DNA of 64,000 bases from Collinsella sp. BG-O-102 (GTDB lineage Bacteria > Actinomycetota > Coriobacteriia > Coriobacteriales > Coriobacteriaceae). The translations under genes and the position numbers were made by a program. This document shows positions 17,701-25,331 of this stretch, piece by piece (position 1 is the stretch's first letter; each line of letters begins with the position of its first letter). The notes below the pieces were generated by a model. The model did not search any database. It worked only from the letters and a program-made list of their open reading frames with translations, and had not been told where the DNA came from. The stretch is taken from the NCBI RefSeq assembly GCF_023656745.1, contig NZ_JAMOKO010000006.1:62001-126000 (forward strand). Reading direction: 5' to 3'.

Positions 17701-20201
17701 GTCAGGTCCACATTGTCGGGAAGCGTGTAACTGGGGTCGCGGCTTACGCGCACCTCGACCTCGGACCCATCGGCAGTCTGCTTGTTTTCGTACCAGCCCA
17801 GGAAGCGGTAGCCGTCAGGCAACGCGCCCCCATCGGACAAGGGCTTATTGTCTACACCGCGCACCTGCACTGTATAGACACTGGCGCCATCCTCGGAAGT
17901 CTGGACATCGACATGGGTGTTGCCCACGCCGACACGCTGGGTCTTATCTTCAAGCTCATCCTGTTCATTGCCCTCGAACACTGTCATGATGTTCGAGACG
18001 TAGTCACTGTACACCGGATAGAAGTCGGTCGGGCCAAGCACGGTAATCTCGGTACCGGCAGGATAGAACGCGCCGGCATTTTTTAGCTCGGCGAGCTGGG
18101 TCGAGGTAATGGCCGCATAGCCGCCGTTCATCCCAGCCTCGTCACTCGGCTGCGTCGTCCAGCCGATAAAGGTGGCACTGGCAGACAGAGTACCGCGGTC
18201 CGCAGGGGCAGCCGGCTTTAAACCGACACCATAGCGATACCAATCCGTCGACTTGTCGTGCGCGGCGCCACTCTTACAATCAAGCGTCTCGCCCTTAACG
18301 TTATAGAACAGCACCTGCGCCTCGTACGAAGCGATAAACAGGTCGTTGCCCTTAAAACCGTCGGCCCCCTTGGCATTATCGGCGGTATAGGTTGACGTTT
18401 TCTCGTGCGCCTCGCTCTTCTGGACCTGCTTGCCGGCAGCCACCGCAGGGTCATCGGTCTTGCCGTTAAACCAGCTGTTGTCATGATCGATGCGGTTCAC
18501 TTTAACCCCGGGCTCGCGGAACCAGCCCATAAAACGGTAGCCGCCGTTCTCCTTGGTCAGGCCATCAGGCTTTGCGGAGGTATCCTGCTTAAACGTTACC
18601 GATGTATCGCCCTGGGCCAAACCCTGAGCCGTTCCCGCCAGCACGGCGCTCACGGCAAAGGCATACGGATCCGAGGTCGCCTGATCAATACCGAGTTTGG
18701 TTGCCGTAATTGTCGCGGTGCCCGCACCGGGAAAATCGATCGTCGCCTTAACGCTTTGGCCATGCACGGGAATTTTCAGCTTGTAATCCATCGCCCACTC
18801 ATTGGGGTGCGGGGCACCCAGGGCCTTGTCGTTAGCGGTCGAGCGCATGGTGCCGGCACAGAAGTCGTAGTCGTGCTCTTCCCACAGCTCGCGCGTGGTG
18901 TAGCGTTCGTCATCCCACGGACCATAGCCATCGCCCTTAGTGGTGCCGTCGCCACCAAACGAGGGGATTTTCTTTTTGGCAGGGTTGCCCTGGCTGTTGC
19001 CAGAAAGGCTCACACTCGGCTTAAAGTAGCACTCGGTGACCGTGGCATCATCCTTGTTGGCACGCGCGGCAATGCCGCCCAGGTTCACATCGTTTTGAAT
19101 GATGGGGATCACGGCGATGGGATTGTACTGGCGCGAACTCAAATCGCCCGCAAAATGGCTGCGGACGAGCTCGTTGCCCTCGGCGGTCAAAATTCGGCCC
19201 GCCAGGCCGCCTGTCCACGCACGCGTCACGGCGACGACGCCCACATATGACGCGGCATAGCTGTAGCACTGCGCCGTCGAGAAGCAGTCGATAATCTTGG
19301 CCTCGCCCGCCATGCAGCCCACAAAACCCGAGGCGTACACGTTGTTGCCGCCCAGGGCGCCAATGGCCACGTCGTACTTATTGGTGACGTCGGTCATGCC
19401 CTTCTCGGCAATCGAGCCGTCGTCCTTACGCGTCGGCGTCACGCGGCAGTACTCGATAGTCGAGTACTTAACGTAGCCGGCAAACGCCGCCATATACAGA
19501 CCCTCACCGCCGAGCGCCTGCACGCCCGAGGTCGTATTGTTGACGGCACGGCCGCCACGGACCTCGCAGTTGTAGAGGGTGCAGCCGTCGAGCTCGCCGG
19601 CGATGAGACCGCCCTCAAAGCCTGCGTTGGTAATGAGGTTGAGAGCATTGTTGGCGCAGGTCACGTGCAGCGTGCTCTCCATGACCATAACGTTTTCGAA
19701 GCGCGTATTGACGGCCTTGCCCACGATAATGCCACCGCGGAAGTCCGCCCACACGTTGGCGTCCTTGACCAGGAAGTTTTTGATGGTGGCACCGTTGGTC
19801 TCGGCAAAAAATCCCGTATCGCGCTCGGGGTCAAAAGCGTCTTTATCGTAGTTCAGGCCCTCAACGGTGTGGTTTTGACCATCGAACACGCCCTTAAACG
19901 GATGCTCCTTGTTGCCAAACGACAGATGCTTAACGGTGTGCGAGACAATGGTCTTCATGTCGTCATCATTAAGCACGATATCGTTATCGAGATAAACGTG
20001 CCAGCCGGACGTATCGCGCTCGCGCGACAGCGCCACGTACACCAAAAAGTCAGCCTCGTTTTTGATGTGGAATTCGGTTTTGGCCTCGGGCACATCCTCG
20101 GCATGCACCGCCGTCGGCAGCGCCATAACGCAGCAAAGGGCAATCGCCGCGACGGCAACTAGCCTGCTAAGCACGCCCCGGTTCATGTTCTTGATCTTCA
20201 T
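14742..20201 (-). CDS. Giant surface protein with InlB-type repeats
   Basis: The 1819-residue protein has a classical signal peptide (about 1-34, ending PTAVHAED). A parallel-beta-helix-like region (about 50-480) contains GLUG-like segments such as GGIIVGKAVNTRFENVMV and GGLIAGELDGCTLYNC. At least six InlB/Listeria-Bacteroides-type repeats follow, each with an F-x-G-W core (near 557, 678, 800, 1091, 1305 and 1398). The C-terminal part (about 1600-1790) has Cna-B-like pieces (YTVEEDTAWAW). It ends NGTLKKED without a sorting signal or membrane helix, so it must be held by partners. RBS GGAGG precedes the ATG; the upstream stop is 3 nt away. It is probably an adhesin on the fibre. Confidence 0.8.
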   Translation of the reverse strand: MKIKNMNRGVLSRLVAVAAIALCCVMALPTAVHAEDVPEAKTEFHIKNEADFLVYVALSRERDTSGWHVYLDNDIVLNDDDMKTIVSHTVKHLSFGNKEHPFKGVFDGQNHTVEGLNYDKDAFDPERDTGFFAETNGATIKNFLVKDANVWADFRGGIIVGKAVNTRFENVMVMESTLHVTCANNALNLITNAGFEGGLIAGELDGCTLYNCEVRGGRAVNNTTSGVQALGGEGLYMAAFAGYVKYSTIEYCRVTPTRKDDGSIAEKGMTDVTNKYDVAIGALGGNNVYASGFVGCMAGEAKIIDCFSTAQCYSYAASYVGVVAVTRAWTGGLAGRILTAEGNELVRSHFAGDLSSRQYNPIAVIPIIQNDVNLGGIAARANKDDATVTECYFKPSVSLSGNSQGNPAKKKIPSFGGDGTTKGDGYGPWDDERYTTRELWEEHDYDFCAGTMRSTANDKALGAPHPNEWAMDYKLKIPVHGQSVKATIDFPGAGTATITATKLGIDQATSDPYAFAVSAVLAGTAQGLAQGDTSVTFKQDTSAKPDGLTKENGGYRFMGWFREPGVKVNRIDHDNSWFNGKTDDPAVAAGKQVQKSEAHEKTSTYTADNAKGADGFKGNDLFIASYEAQVLFYNVKGETLDCKSGAAHDKSTDWYRYGVGLKPAAPADRGTLSASATFIGWTTQPSDEAGMNGGYAAITSTQLAELKNAGAFYPAGTEITVLGPTDFYPVYSDYVSNIMTVFEGNEQDELEDKTQRVGVGNTHVDVQTSEDGASVYTVQVRGVDNKPLSDGGALPDGYRFLGWYENKQTADGSEVEVRVSRDPSYTLPDNVDLTVPHTYTARFEYRVDYYVKSMTNDAYKESRLLCSVWNGYQTSFNEQVGSSYVRENIVHWGPEHVYHGLKENYKDECNEGRFGAETLIVAPLKAYSHTVKNDTGADTRKNVIADTDFPGSGTLDDEWVAGALKFYFRPASERYRLNFWTLERQGGYWTCVGNPVQSEIGIDSEYYMRAMVTTSVSFYGKGGASVKSVTRRYEAPLLLGSDSTYTYKYPFIHTNQTVNDKPEGGKKGDVNPNLTLEASPTDADMAVDGYKFLGWISTAEVQKDSDVWNYIYDVAGDPYVTSDPEKATPYLATNASKVTQWQDAYPVYIKYDVSYTTNLHRKGFDGTNGVNVPNWDIKPTLTTQDDGSVVATVSPDITTTVYADGTGGAYQLKKLEIELSDGTVKKLEPTGEGGNAYSYPVEPGKPYTFVAYYTPIAVVYHLNDSDVDGKLAQEGDKLGDLKDGMPLPTYNIGDIDAATGAYNAFVGWTDNKPEPSSGYVVWSDGVSMVTKNTVVNAPMELYPVYRASAVIVQSNIDANLDDPYAVRSLSRTDSGDQISLEVRATAEVVDKDGTKYDFVGWSRDYESDSKYTLMTEDDKYPLEGSEPFKGATYTAVYKVTPYKVRYHSVDGAVIFTATVDSGDERAQDGKPGFVYTVDVPKMDESGNPVMEQKSVAYDPDAHSKIVALLDEQAAANGDKRELFLEWRYVGADGTAKSWDEFKGEPVKGDMDLYPVTYRVVANDTSDPASPVTMTAQLKWLLDPAAANTVGDSADNAPFKVCFAKPFMGTQLTVTVTQASYGPGAEGVSAAEKPVNGKLVSLYSLGSGGGSFDLVNRLESKKTGEGEQGPGNAVFKFTQNHALTIVKKTTDASAMGQTFRFKVTRKASEGSPAETRMVEVKVSEQRDENGEVWYVGSVQFAAPAGTYTVEEDTAWAWRYEGELSTPGKAPGKSAELIISSASSAGDTVVTCVNTRANDKWVDGGSRAKNVWKNGTLKKED

Positions 20202-20204
20202 AGG

Positions 20205-20852
20205 CTAGTTCGCCTCCGGCCAGCCCGCGACGTCAAGCACGTCGAGGACGGTATCGCTTTCCTGCTGGTTTTTGGCCTGCACGGCCTGCACATCGATATC
20301 GAGCCTGAAGGAGCCGCCGCGCGCGGCATCGTGGTAGTCGTCCACAAAGCGCAGCGAGTCCATGAGGCTTTCCGTCATGGCGCCGGGGTCGAGCGTGCCG
20401 CCACGCCCGGCCAATCCACGGTAGTAGTACCACCCATCGCCGCCATCGATCCACGGGGACCCCTCGCCCGCGTCCACATGAAACGCAACGTTGCCCGAGG
20501 CATCCGCGCACGAGCCGTCGGGTGCCACTGACGTCATGTGCAGACGCGCGCGAACGTACTCAGGCTGCGTGCCGACGTTCTCCACGCGCACAATGCGGCT
20601 GATGTCAGAACCCCCGGCCTTGGTGTCGGGATAGTCCCCGTGCTCGTTGGGCTCAAACGGAATCTCCTCGCCCTGCTCGTTGAGGGTGTATTCGCAGACT
20701 CGTACCTTCACGCTGCCAAACGATAGAACGTTGTTCGCCGGAACCATATCAACGGTAAAAGCCAGCGTGCCGCACAGGCACGCCAGGGCCAACAGCGCCA
20801 TCGCGGCAAGCGCCAAGGTGCGTTTCTGATTGTCGGAAAGATTGTTGAGCAT
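20205..20852 (-). CDS. SipW-dependent-type secreted protein (TasA/camelysin-like)
   Basis: The 215-residue protein has an N-terminal SipW-type signal (TLALAAMALLALACLCGTLAFTVDMVPANN) and a TasA-like domain with VLSFGSVKVRVCEY right after the cleavage region and ISRIVRVENVGTQPEYVRARLHM. It probably is a fibre subunit. The ATG at 20852 has only a weak RBS, which fits low translation relative to the preceding gene. A 14-bp hairpin lies in the 89-bp gap upstream. The giant protein gene follows after 3 nt. Confidence 0.75.
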   Translation of the reverse strand: MLNNLSDNQKRTLALAAMALLALACLCGTLAFTVDMVPANNVLSFGSVKVRVCEYTLNEQGEEIPFEPNEHGDYPDTKAGGSDISRIVRVENVGTQPEYVRARLHMTSVAPDGSCADASGNVAFHVDAGEGSPWIDGGDGWYYYRGLAGRGGTLDPGAMTESLMDSLRFVDDYHDAARGGSFRLDIDVQAVQAKNQQESDTVLDVLDVAGWPEAN

Positions 20853-20884
20853 TACGTTCGCCAGTCGTCGATAAAAAGGGGATC

Positions 20885-20929
20885 GAGATCCCGGCCCGAA
20901 AATGGGGATGGGGAGCGGGCCGGGATCTC
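20885..20929 (-). terminator. Intra-operon hairpin, possible attenuator
   Basis: Perfect 14-bp GC-rich arms (20885-20898, 20916-20929) with a 17-nt loop lie just after the stop of the first fibre gene. Such a hairpin behind the major-subunit gene would protect its mRNA or partially terminate, giving more major subunit than minor ones. There is no clear T-run. Confidence 0.6.
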
Positions 20930-20941
20930 GGTGGAGGGGGA

Positions 20942-21700
20942 TTAAGCCTGAGTCTTAGCCCATTCCTTGGCCTGCTTAAGGGCATTCTGCGCGTCAGCAT
21001 TTTCACCCTGCTCGGTGCCATTCTGGCCCGCGCCAAAGATGTAGGCAGAGACCGTCATCGTGGGAGCCTGTTTCGGGTCAGTAGTAGTCTCGACAACATC
21101 GGTGTTGTTCATGGCAGAGGGAATCGTCACGGCAGTGAAAAGCTCATCGGTATAAACGTCCTGCGCTGCTTTGTTGGCTTCGAGCTTTGCAGGCAGGTTC
21201 TCTGCGGCAGAGTTCTTGGAGTACATAAACAGACCGCTCACGTACTGGTTGCCAGAGTTGTCAGATTGGTTGGTCTTGACTTGACCCTCAACGGGCTTCC
21301 AATTCGTATTTTTGAGCGTAAAGTACGGGGTCTTTTCAAGGCTGGTGCCAGGCTTGACGATGGCATTCTTTACGTAAATGAATACGTATGCATCATCAGA
21401 GCCAGCCTTGATGCCGACATTGGGGTTCTTGGCCACAGTGGCGCCAGGAACCATCTTGGAGTTGGCAACCCACTGGGTCTCGAACAGGTAGGCCTTTTCA
21501 GTGTTCGGATTATCGGGGTCCGGTTTCTCGGGATCGGTCGGATCAGGCTTGTTTTCCGGGTGGCCAAAGCTACCCACCGTGAACACGTTGTCAATGTGCT
21601 CCTGCGCCGTCAGCCATGCATAGGTACCCACACCGGCAGCCAGTACCAACAGCAGCAGGGCGGCAATGATGCCGTAGCGCTTTTTCTTCTTGTTTTCCAT
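20942..21700 (-). CDS. Probable major fibre subunit, TasA/CalY (camelysin) family
   Basis: The 252-residue protein has the SipW-type signal (KKKRYGIIAALLLLVLAAGVGTYAWLTAQ). The mature start EHIDNVFTVGSFG matches the TasA/camelysin pattern in which a beta-strand follows the cleavage site. A Pro/Asp-rich stretch (DPTDPEKPDPDNPNT) follows, then KMVPGATVAKNPNVGIKAG and DAYVFIYVKN, typical of TasA proteins. These proteins build biofilm fibres outside the cell. The start at 21700 follows AAAGGAAG; the frame open to 21736 is not used. It follows the signal peptidase and precedes the attenuator-like hairpin, the usual place of a major subunit. Confidence 0.8.
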   Translation of the reverse strand: MENKKKKRYGIIAALLLLVLAAGVGTYAWLTAQEHIDNVFTVGSFGHPENKPDPTDPEKPDPDNPNTEKAYLFETQWVANSKMVPGATVAKNPNVGIKAGSDDAYVFIYVKNAIVKPGTSLEKTPYFTLKNTNWKPVEGQVKTNQSDNSGNQYVSGLFMYSKNSAAENLPAKLEANKAAQDVYTDELFTAVTIPSAMNNTDVVETTTDPKQAPTMTVSAYIFGAGQNGTEQGENADAQNALKQAKEWAKTQA

Positions 21701-21770
21701 CGTTCTCTTCCTTTCGAGAATCGTTTTCCCCGGCAACGGCCCCTACCGCCGCCGACGCTTTTCCCTGCCG

Positions 21771-22328
21771 CTATGAACGCCGCTCCCTCGCATGCACGCG
21801 GGCATGCTTGCCCGCAGGCTCGTCGGGAACCATCCGATCGAGCACTATCGACGCCGTGATCAGCAGCGCCAGAACGGCCACCACAACAAGCAAACCGGGC
21901 ATCGTCGTGCAATAAGCGTTGACGAAGCCCAGGTAAGGGACACAAAAAGAAACAGTGCCGATCACGCGCGAAAATGGCGTCTGCTCGGCATCGTGCATGA
22001 TGCTTCCATCTGCATTTTTGTTTGCAATGCCCTGCGTGCCGATCATCTGCGCGGCAGGGTCGATCTCGTACACCTGGTGCGTCACCACGGCGCCATCCGA
22101 TCGGTAAAAGGTTGCATTGTCACCCACGGCAATATCCGCTGGCTCAACCTGGCGAACAAACACCATGGAGCCAACGGGAAGCTCGGGTTCCATAGAGCCC
22201 GAGAGCACAGCAAAGGGCATGTATCCAAATGCACGAGGAACAAAAGAAACAACGGCAAGGGCTATGACAAGCGCGAACGCCAAGCTACTCAAAAGTGCAA
22301 TAAATCGTTTGAGTCTACGCGCCGTCAA
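21771..22328 (-). CDS. sipW: ER-type (SipW-like) signal peptidase I
   Basis: The 185-residue membrane protease has a helix near the N-terminus, the catalytic-Ser motif VLSGSMEPELPVGS (about residue 45) and a THQVYEI segment. In the latter a His takes the place of the Lys of ordinary bacterial signal peptidases, the mark of the ER/SipW type. A second helix lies near the C-terminus (GLLVVVAVLALLITASIVL). It probably processes the three SipW-type proteins encoded downstream. The start appears to be TTG at 22328, as an in-frame stop lies just upstream and GGGGG is about 12 nt away. Confidence 0.85.
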   Translation of the reverse strand: MTARRLKRFIALLSSLAFALVIALAVVSFVPRAFGYMPFAVLSGSMEPELPVGSMVFVRQVEPADIAVGDNATFYRSDGAVVTHQVYEIDPAAQMIGTQGIANKNADGSIMHDAEQTPFSRVIGTVSFCVPYLGFVNAYCTTMPGLLVVVAVLALLITASIVLDRMVPDEPAGKHARVHARERRS

Positions 22329-22456
22329 AGTGATAATTCATCCCCCTTGAGGCCTTATTCGACCCATCCAAAGGTCAGCAAGTTTCAACAGGAACCGCAA
22401 GGCGCTTGAAAAGTGAGTCCGAAATAAGCCAATTTGGAATCTCTTCTTATTAAGAA

Positions 22457-22485
22457 AACATAGTGATGTCCTACAGTTTTATCAA
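22457..22485 (-). promoter_or_regulatory. Probable promoter of the fibre operon
   Basis: On the minus strand TTGATA (22480-22485) and TATGTT (22457-22462) are 17 bp apart. They would start a leader of about 120 nt before the signal peptidase gene. A palindrome TTCTT-ATT-AAGAA lies right at the predicted start point (22443-22455). Confidence 0.5.
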
Positions 22486-22522
22486 TATCTCATCGCCTAA
22501 TGCTACTAATTTTGGCGTAAGC

Positions 22523-22545
22523 GGTCATTTATCCCCAAAATGACC
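22523..22545. promoter_or_regulatory. Operator-like inverted repeat upstream of the fibre operon
   Basis: GGTCATTT and AAATGACC arms (22523-22530, 22538-22545) with a 7-nt spacer lie about 40 bp upstream of the predicted -35 element. The position suits an activator or repressor dimer. The binding protein is unknown. Confidence 0.45.
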
Positions 22546-22628
22546 TGCTTTATCCAATACCTGTGATCGACCCGCTACTCAATTCCTCAATAGGAGGTCC
22601 GATATTTTGCGCAACCAAAAGAATCGTA

Positions 22629-22637
22629 CCCCCCCCC
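22629..22637. repeat. Run of nine C residues upstream of the fibre operon
   Basis: A C9 tract (G9 on the transcribed strand) lies about 145 bp upstream of the predicted -35 element of the fibre operon. It is the only mononucleotide run of this length I noticed. It could vary in length by slippage. Confidence 0.6.
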
Positions 22638-22762
22638 ACATTAAAATTAACTGCCGGATGTACCATTTGTTTTTAACCCCCCTATCTGAGTTTCATGGCT
22701 GCCCCAACTAGTTCGCAGCCCATAACCCGCTGGAAACCGTGTCCTAGAATTCGCTTGCGAGG

Positions 22763-23050
22763 TGGGATGTGGTTTCCGCTTGCGGCCCCGTTGGGAAGCC
22801 ACATCCCACCTCGGCCGCAAATTCCGGGTCACGCTTTCCGCCAGACCCCTCAACCGGAAACTACATCCCATTTCTCGACCGAATACTGGGATGCATTTTC
22901 CGCAGAGCCCCTCAACCGGAAACTGCATCCCATTCCAAAGACAAATTCCGGGACGCAGCTTCCGCAACTCCACCCATCCGGAAATCCCATCCCACTCCGC
23001 ACACATCCGGGCATAGAGCAATCAGCTTATTAGGCCTTCCATCAATAAAG
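22763..23050. repeat. Palindrome array 2 (four imperfect palindromes plus conserved tail)
   Basis: Units start near 22763, 22824, 22887 and 22948. Their left arms resemble TGGGATGCATTTTCCG and their right arms CCGGAAACTGCATCCCA. The tail (about 23003-23050) shares ATCAGCTTATTAGGCCTTC and ATCAATAAAG with array 1. The gap 22329-23138 otherwise holds the fibre promoter region and the C9 tract, and no gene. Confidence 0.85.
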
Positions 23051-23068
23051 GGGCGCCCTCGTGTCACG

Positions 23069-23095
23069 AAAAAAGCCTCGAGAACTTCGAGGCTT
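23069..23095 (-). terminator. Rho-independent terminator of the flavodoxin-like gene
   Basis: On the minus strand the stem AGCCTCGA/TCGAGGCT is followed by six T residues, about 45 bp after the stop codon. Confidence 0.8.
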
Positions 23096-23138
23096 TCACA
23101 TTTGTATTGTTTTGCACGAAGGACCACGAACGGCGAAG

Positions 23139-23690
23139 CTACTCTCCCAGCACGGCCTTCTTGGCGGCTGCAGCCATGTTATCCAGGTCTTCCTTGGTGG
23201 GATGGTCCTTCGCGGCAACCCAGTTGTCGAGCAGCATCTTAAATCGGGCGTTGTCGGGATCTTGCTCGAGCATGGCCTCGTAGCGCTGCTTGACCGCAGG
23301 GCCCATCTTGCCCTGGCACATCGCCCAGCCCGCAAGCTCGGCATCATTGGCCAAATTGGAGGTCACGCGATCGATAATCTGCTGGTAATAGCTCTGATCG
23401 GCGCCAAAGCCGCAGGTGCCAAACAGGAACACGCGCTTGCCGTGCAAGGCGGAGAGCAACGCCGCGACCGAAGGCGCGCACGCGCCCTTGTCGCACCAAA
23501 AACCGACGAGCACCATGTCGGCCGCGCAGGCGCCCTGCGCCTCGAGCGCAACCTGATCTGCATCCGCATCGTCGCTCAACGCCGCGGCATGGACAAACTC
23601 AACGCCCGCAGCCTGCAGAGCGCGCTTAATCGCGCCCGAAACCATCCTGGTATTACCGCTCTTGCTGTTAACCACCAAAGAGCACGTCAT
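23139..23690 (-). CDS. Flavodoxin-family protein
   Basis: The 183-residue protein has the flavodoxin phosphate-binding start (VVNSKSGNTRMV, matching T/S-x-T/S-G-N-T). A central VLVGFWCDKGACAPSVAALLSALHGKRVFLFGTCG resembles the FMN-proximal loop of short flavodoxin-like proteins in gut anaerobes. A helical extension of about 60 residues follows. It probably carries FMN and transfers electrons; the partner is unknown. Either ATG 23690 or GTG 23696 could start it (GAGG just upstream). It stands alone with its own terminator. Confidence 0.75.
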   Translation of the reverse strand: MTCSLVVNSKSGNTRMVSGAIKRALQAAGVEFVHAAALSDDADADQVALEAQGACAADMVLVGFWCDKGACAPSVAALLSALHGKRVFLFGTCGFGADQSYYQQIIDRVTSNLANDAELAGWAMCQGKMGPAVKQRYEAMLEQDPDNARFKMLLDNWVAAKDHPTKEDLDNMAAAAKKAVLGE

Positions 23691-23853
23691 AGTCACGTTG
23701 CCTCGTTTCCCCCAAAACTAAAGCCACTAATGCAATTTATTAGATGAATATCTTAGTACTAACGTGACAGATGTAAACCACCGTCTGTCGATTGGCGACG
23801 CAGACGACATCTTTGGACAGATTTCGAACAGTATGTACTTCGGATTGAAACCG

Positions 23854-23991
23854 CCACAGAACGTTTCACGAATGGCCGAAAAACTGTTTCACAAAACGCC
23901 GTCAAATTGTTTCATATAATATCGTAAATTTGTTTCACGAAATACCGTCAAATTGTGTCATGGTTTTTCGTCAAAATGTTTTACGCGCTGG
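23854..23991 (+). repeat. Six exact-length 23-bp tandem units
   Basis: Six degenerate copies tile 138 bp without gaps, starting at 23854, 23877, 23900, 23923, 23946 and 23969. The best units begin CGTCAAATTGTTTCA. They lie in the otherwise empty 332-bp gap (23691-24022) directly upstream of the ATPase gene. The regular period of about two helical turns suggests an array of protein-binding sites. It is not coding, since 23 is not a multiple of 3. Confidence 0.85.
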
Positions 23992-24022
23992 TAAGATGCT
24001 ATAAAACGAGATGTTTCTTTGA

Positions 24023-25303
24023 ATGGCGGGAAGTAGGATGACTAGGTATATGAGTAGATGTATCGATCGCTCAATCGAACGCGATCTTGGCATTTTTGGT
24101 GCCGTGCTCATTCAGGGACCGAAGTGGTGCGGAAAGACGACTACGGCCCAGCGATTCGCTGAATCATCGCTGTCTCTCTCCGACCCTGCCGGAGACTTTG
24201 CCGCACTGCAGCTTGCCAGGATCGATCCAGCTCAAGCAATAGTCGGCGCAACGCCGAGACTCATCGATGAGTGGCAGGAAGAGCCAAAACTGTGGGACGC
24301 GATACGTTTCGAATGCGATCGTCGGACCGGTGAGCCAGGGCAGTTTTTGCTTACGGGGTCAGCAACACCAAACGACGCCGACCAACCGATGCACAGCGGC
24401 ATCGGGCGCATATCACGCTTGCGCATGGAAACAATGACTCTGGCCGAACTCGGGGTTTCCTCAGGGGCGGTCTCGCTCGAATCGCTGCTTAACGGATGCC
24501 CCATCAAAGCGGCACTTGGATCCATCAACGGCATCGCCGATATTGCCGATTTGCTATGTCGTGGTGGTTGGCCTCAGGCGGTTGGCAAGACGACTGCCGA
24601 TGCAATGCGTATATCCGCTGCCTACATCGACGGTGTCTGCGAATCGGATGTTTCGAGGGTTGACGGCGTGAAGCGTGACCCGGAGAAAGTCAGAGCTCTT
24701 CTGTCTTCGCTTGCGCGCAACGAATCCACTCTTGCCGGCGAAAAGTCTCTTGAGAAAGACCTCGGCGGTGATGTATCGAGAAGTACGCTGCGGCGCTATA
24801 CGGATGCCTTGCGCAGAATACACATCATCGATGATATCCCGGCCTGGCATCCGGCGCTCAGGTCTCCGGTAAAGCTGCGGCAAAGTGCGAAAAGGCACCT
24901 CGCCGACCCTTCGCTTGCCGTCGCACTGCTCGGAGCAAATCCGGAGTCATTGGCATCCGACCCGAAGACGCTGGGACTGCTCTTCGAATCCCTCGTCCTG
25001 CACGACCTTAAGGTCTATGCAGCCGCAAATGACTCATCGGTGTCCCACTACCATGACGCCGACGATCTCGAGGTCGATGCCGTTATACATAGGCGCGATG
25101 GAACTTGGATTGCCGTGGAAGTAAAACTCGGAAGTCCGCAGATCCCCGAGGCATCTGCAAACCTGCTTCGGCTCGAGCGCAAACTTGTCGAGCGTGGCGA
25201 GAGACCACCCGCGGCCAAGCTCATCGTCATCGGGTTCGGCATGCCGGCCCATACAACGCCCGAGGGCATTATCGTTGCCCCCGTTGACACACTCGCGCCC
25301 TAG
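24023..25303 (+). CDS. AAA-type ATPase with DUF4143 C-terminal domain
   Basis: The 426-residue protein has an N-terminal ATPase domain with P-loop GPKWCGKTTTAQRF (about 31-44), LIDEWQEEPKLWDAIR as Walker B and LLTGSAT as sensor. A DUF4143 region (about 200-420) follows, containing DLEVDAVIHRRDGTWIAVEVKLG, a PD-(D/E)xK-like arrangement. Family members are widespread, often horizontally moved, and of unclear function. ATG 24023 and ATG 24038 are both possible; neither has a strong RBS. Lower GC and the tandem repeats upstream set it apart from its neighbours, so recent acquisition is plausible. Confidence 0.8.
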   Translation: MAGSRMTRYMSRCIDRSIERDLGIFGAVLIQGPKWCGKTTTAQRFAESSLSLSDPAGDFAALQLARIDPAQAIVGATPRLIDEWQEEPKLWDAIRFECDRRTGEPGQFLLTGSATPNDADQPMHSGIGRISRLRMETMTLAELGVSSGAVSLESLLNGCPIKAALGSINGIADIADLLCRGGWPQAVGKTTADAMRISAAYIDGVCESDVSRVDGVKRDPEKVRALLSSLARNESTLAGEKSLEKDLGGDVSRSTLRRYTDALRRIHIIDDIPAWHPALRSPVKLRQSAKRHLADPSLAVALLGANPESLASDPKTLGLLFESLVLHDLKVYAAANDSSVSHYHDADDLEVDAVIHRRDGTWIAVEVKLGSPQIPEASANLLRLERKLVERGERPPAAKLIVIGFGMPAHTTPEGIIVAPVDTLAP

Positions 25304-25331
25304 CGCTGCGTTACATGCCCCACGGGCTTGC

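Noticed and set aside
23854-23991. CRISPR array
   Set aside because: Units are tandem without unique spacers, only 23 bp long, and no cas genes are present.
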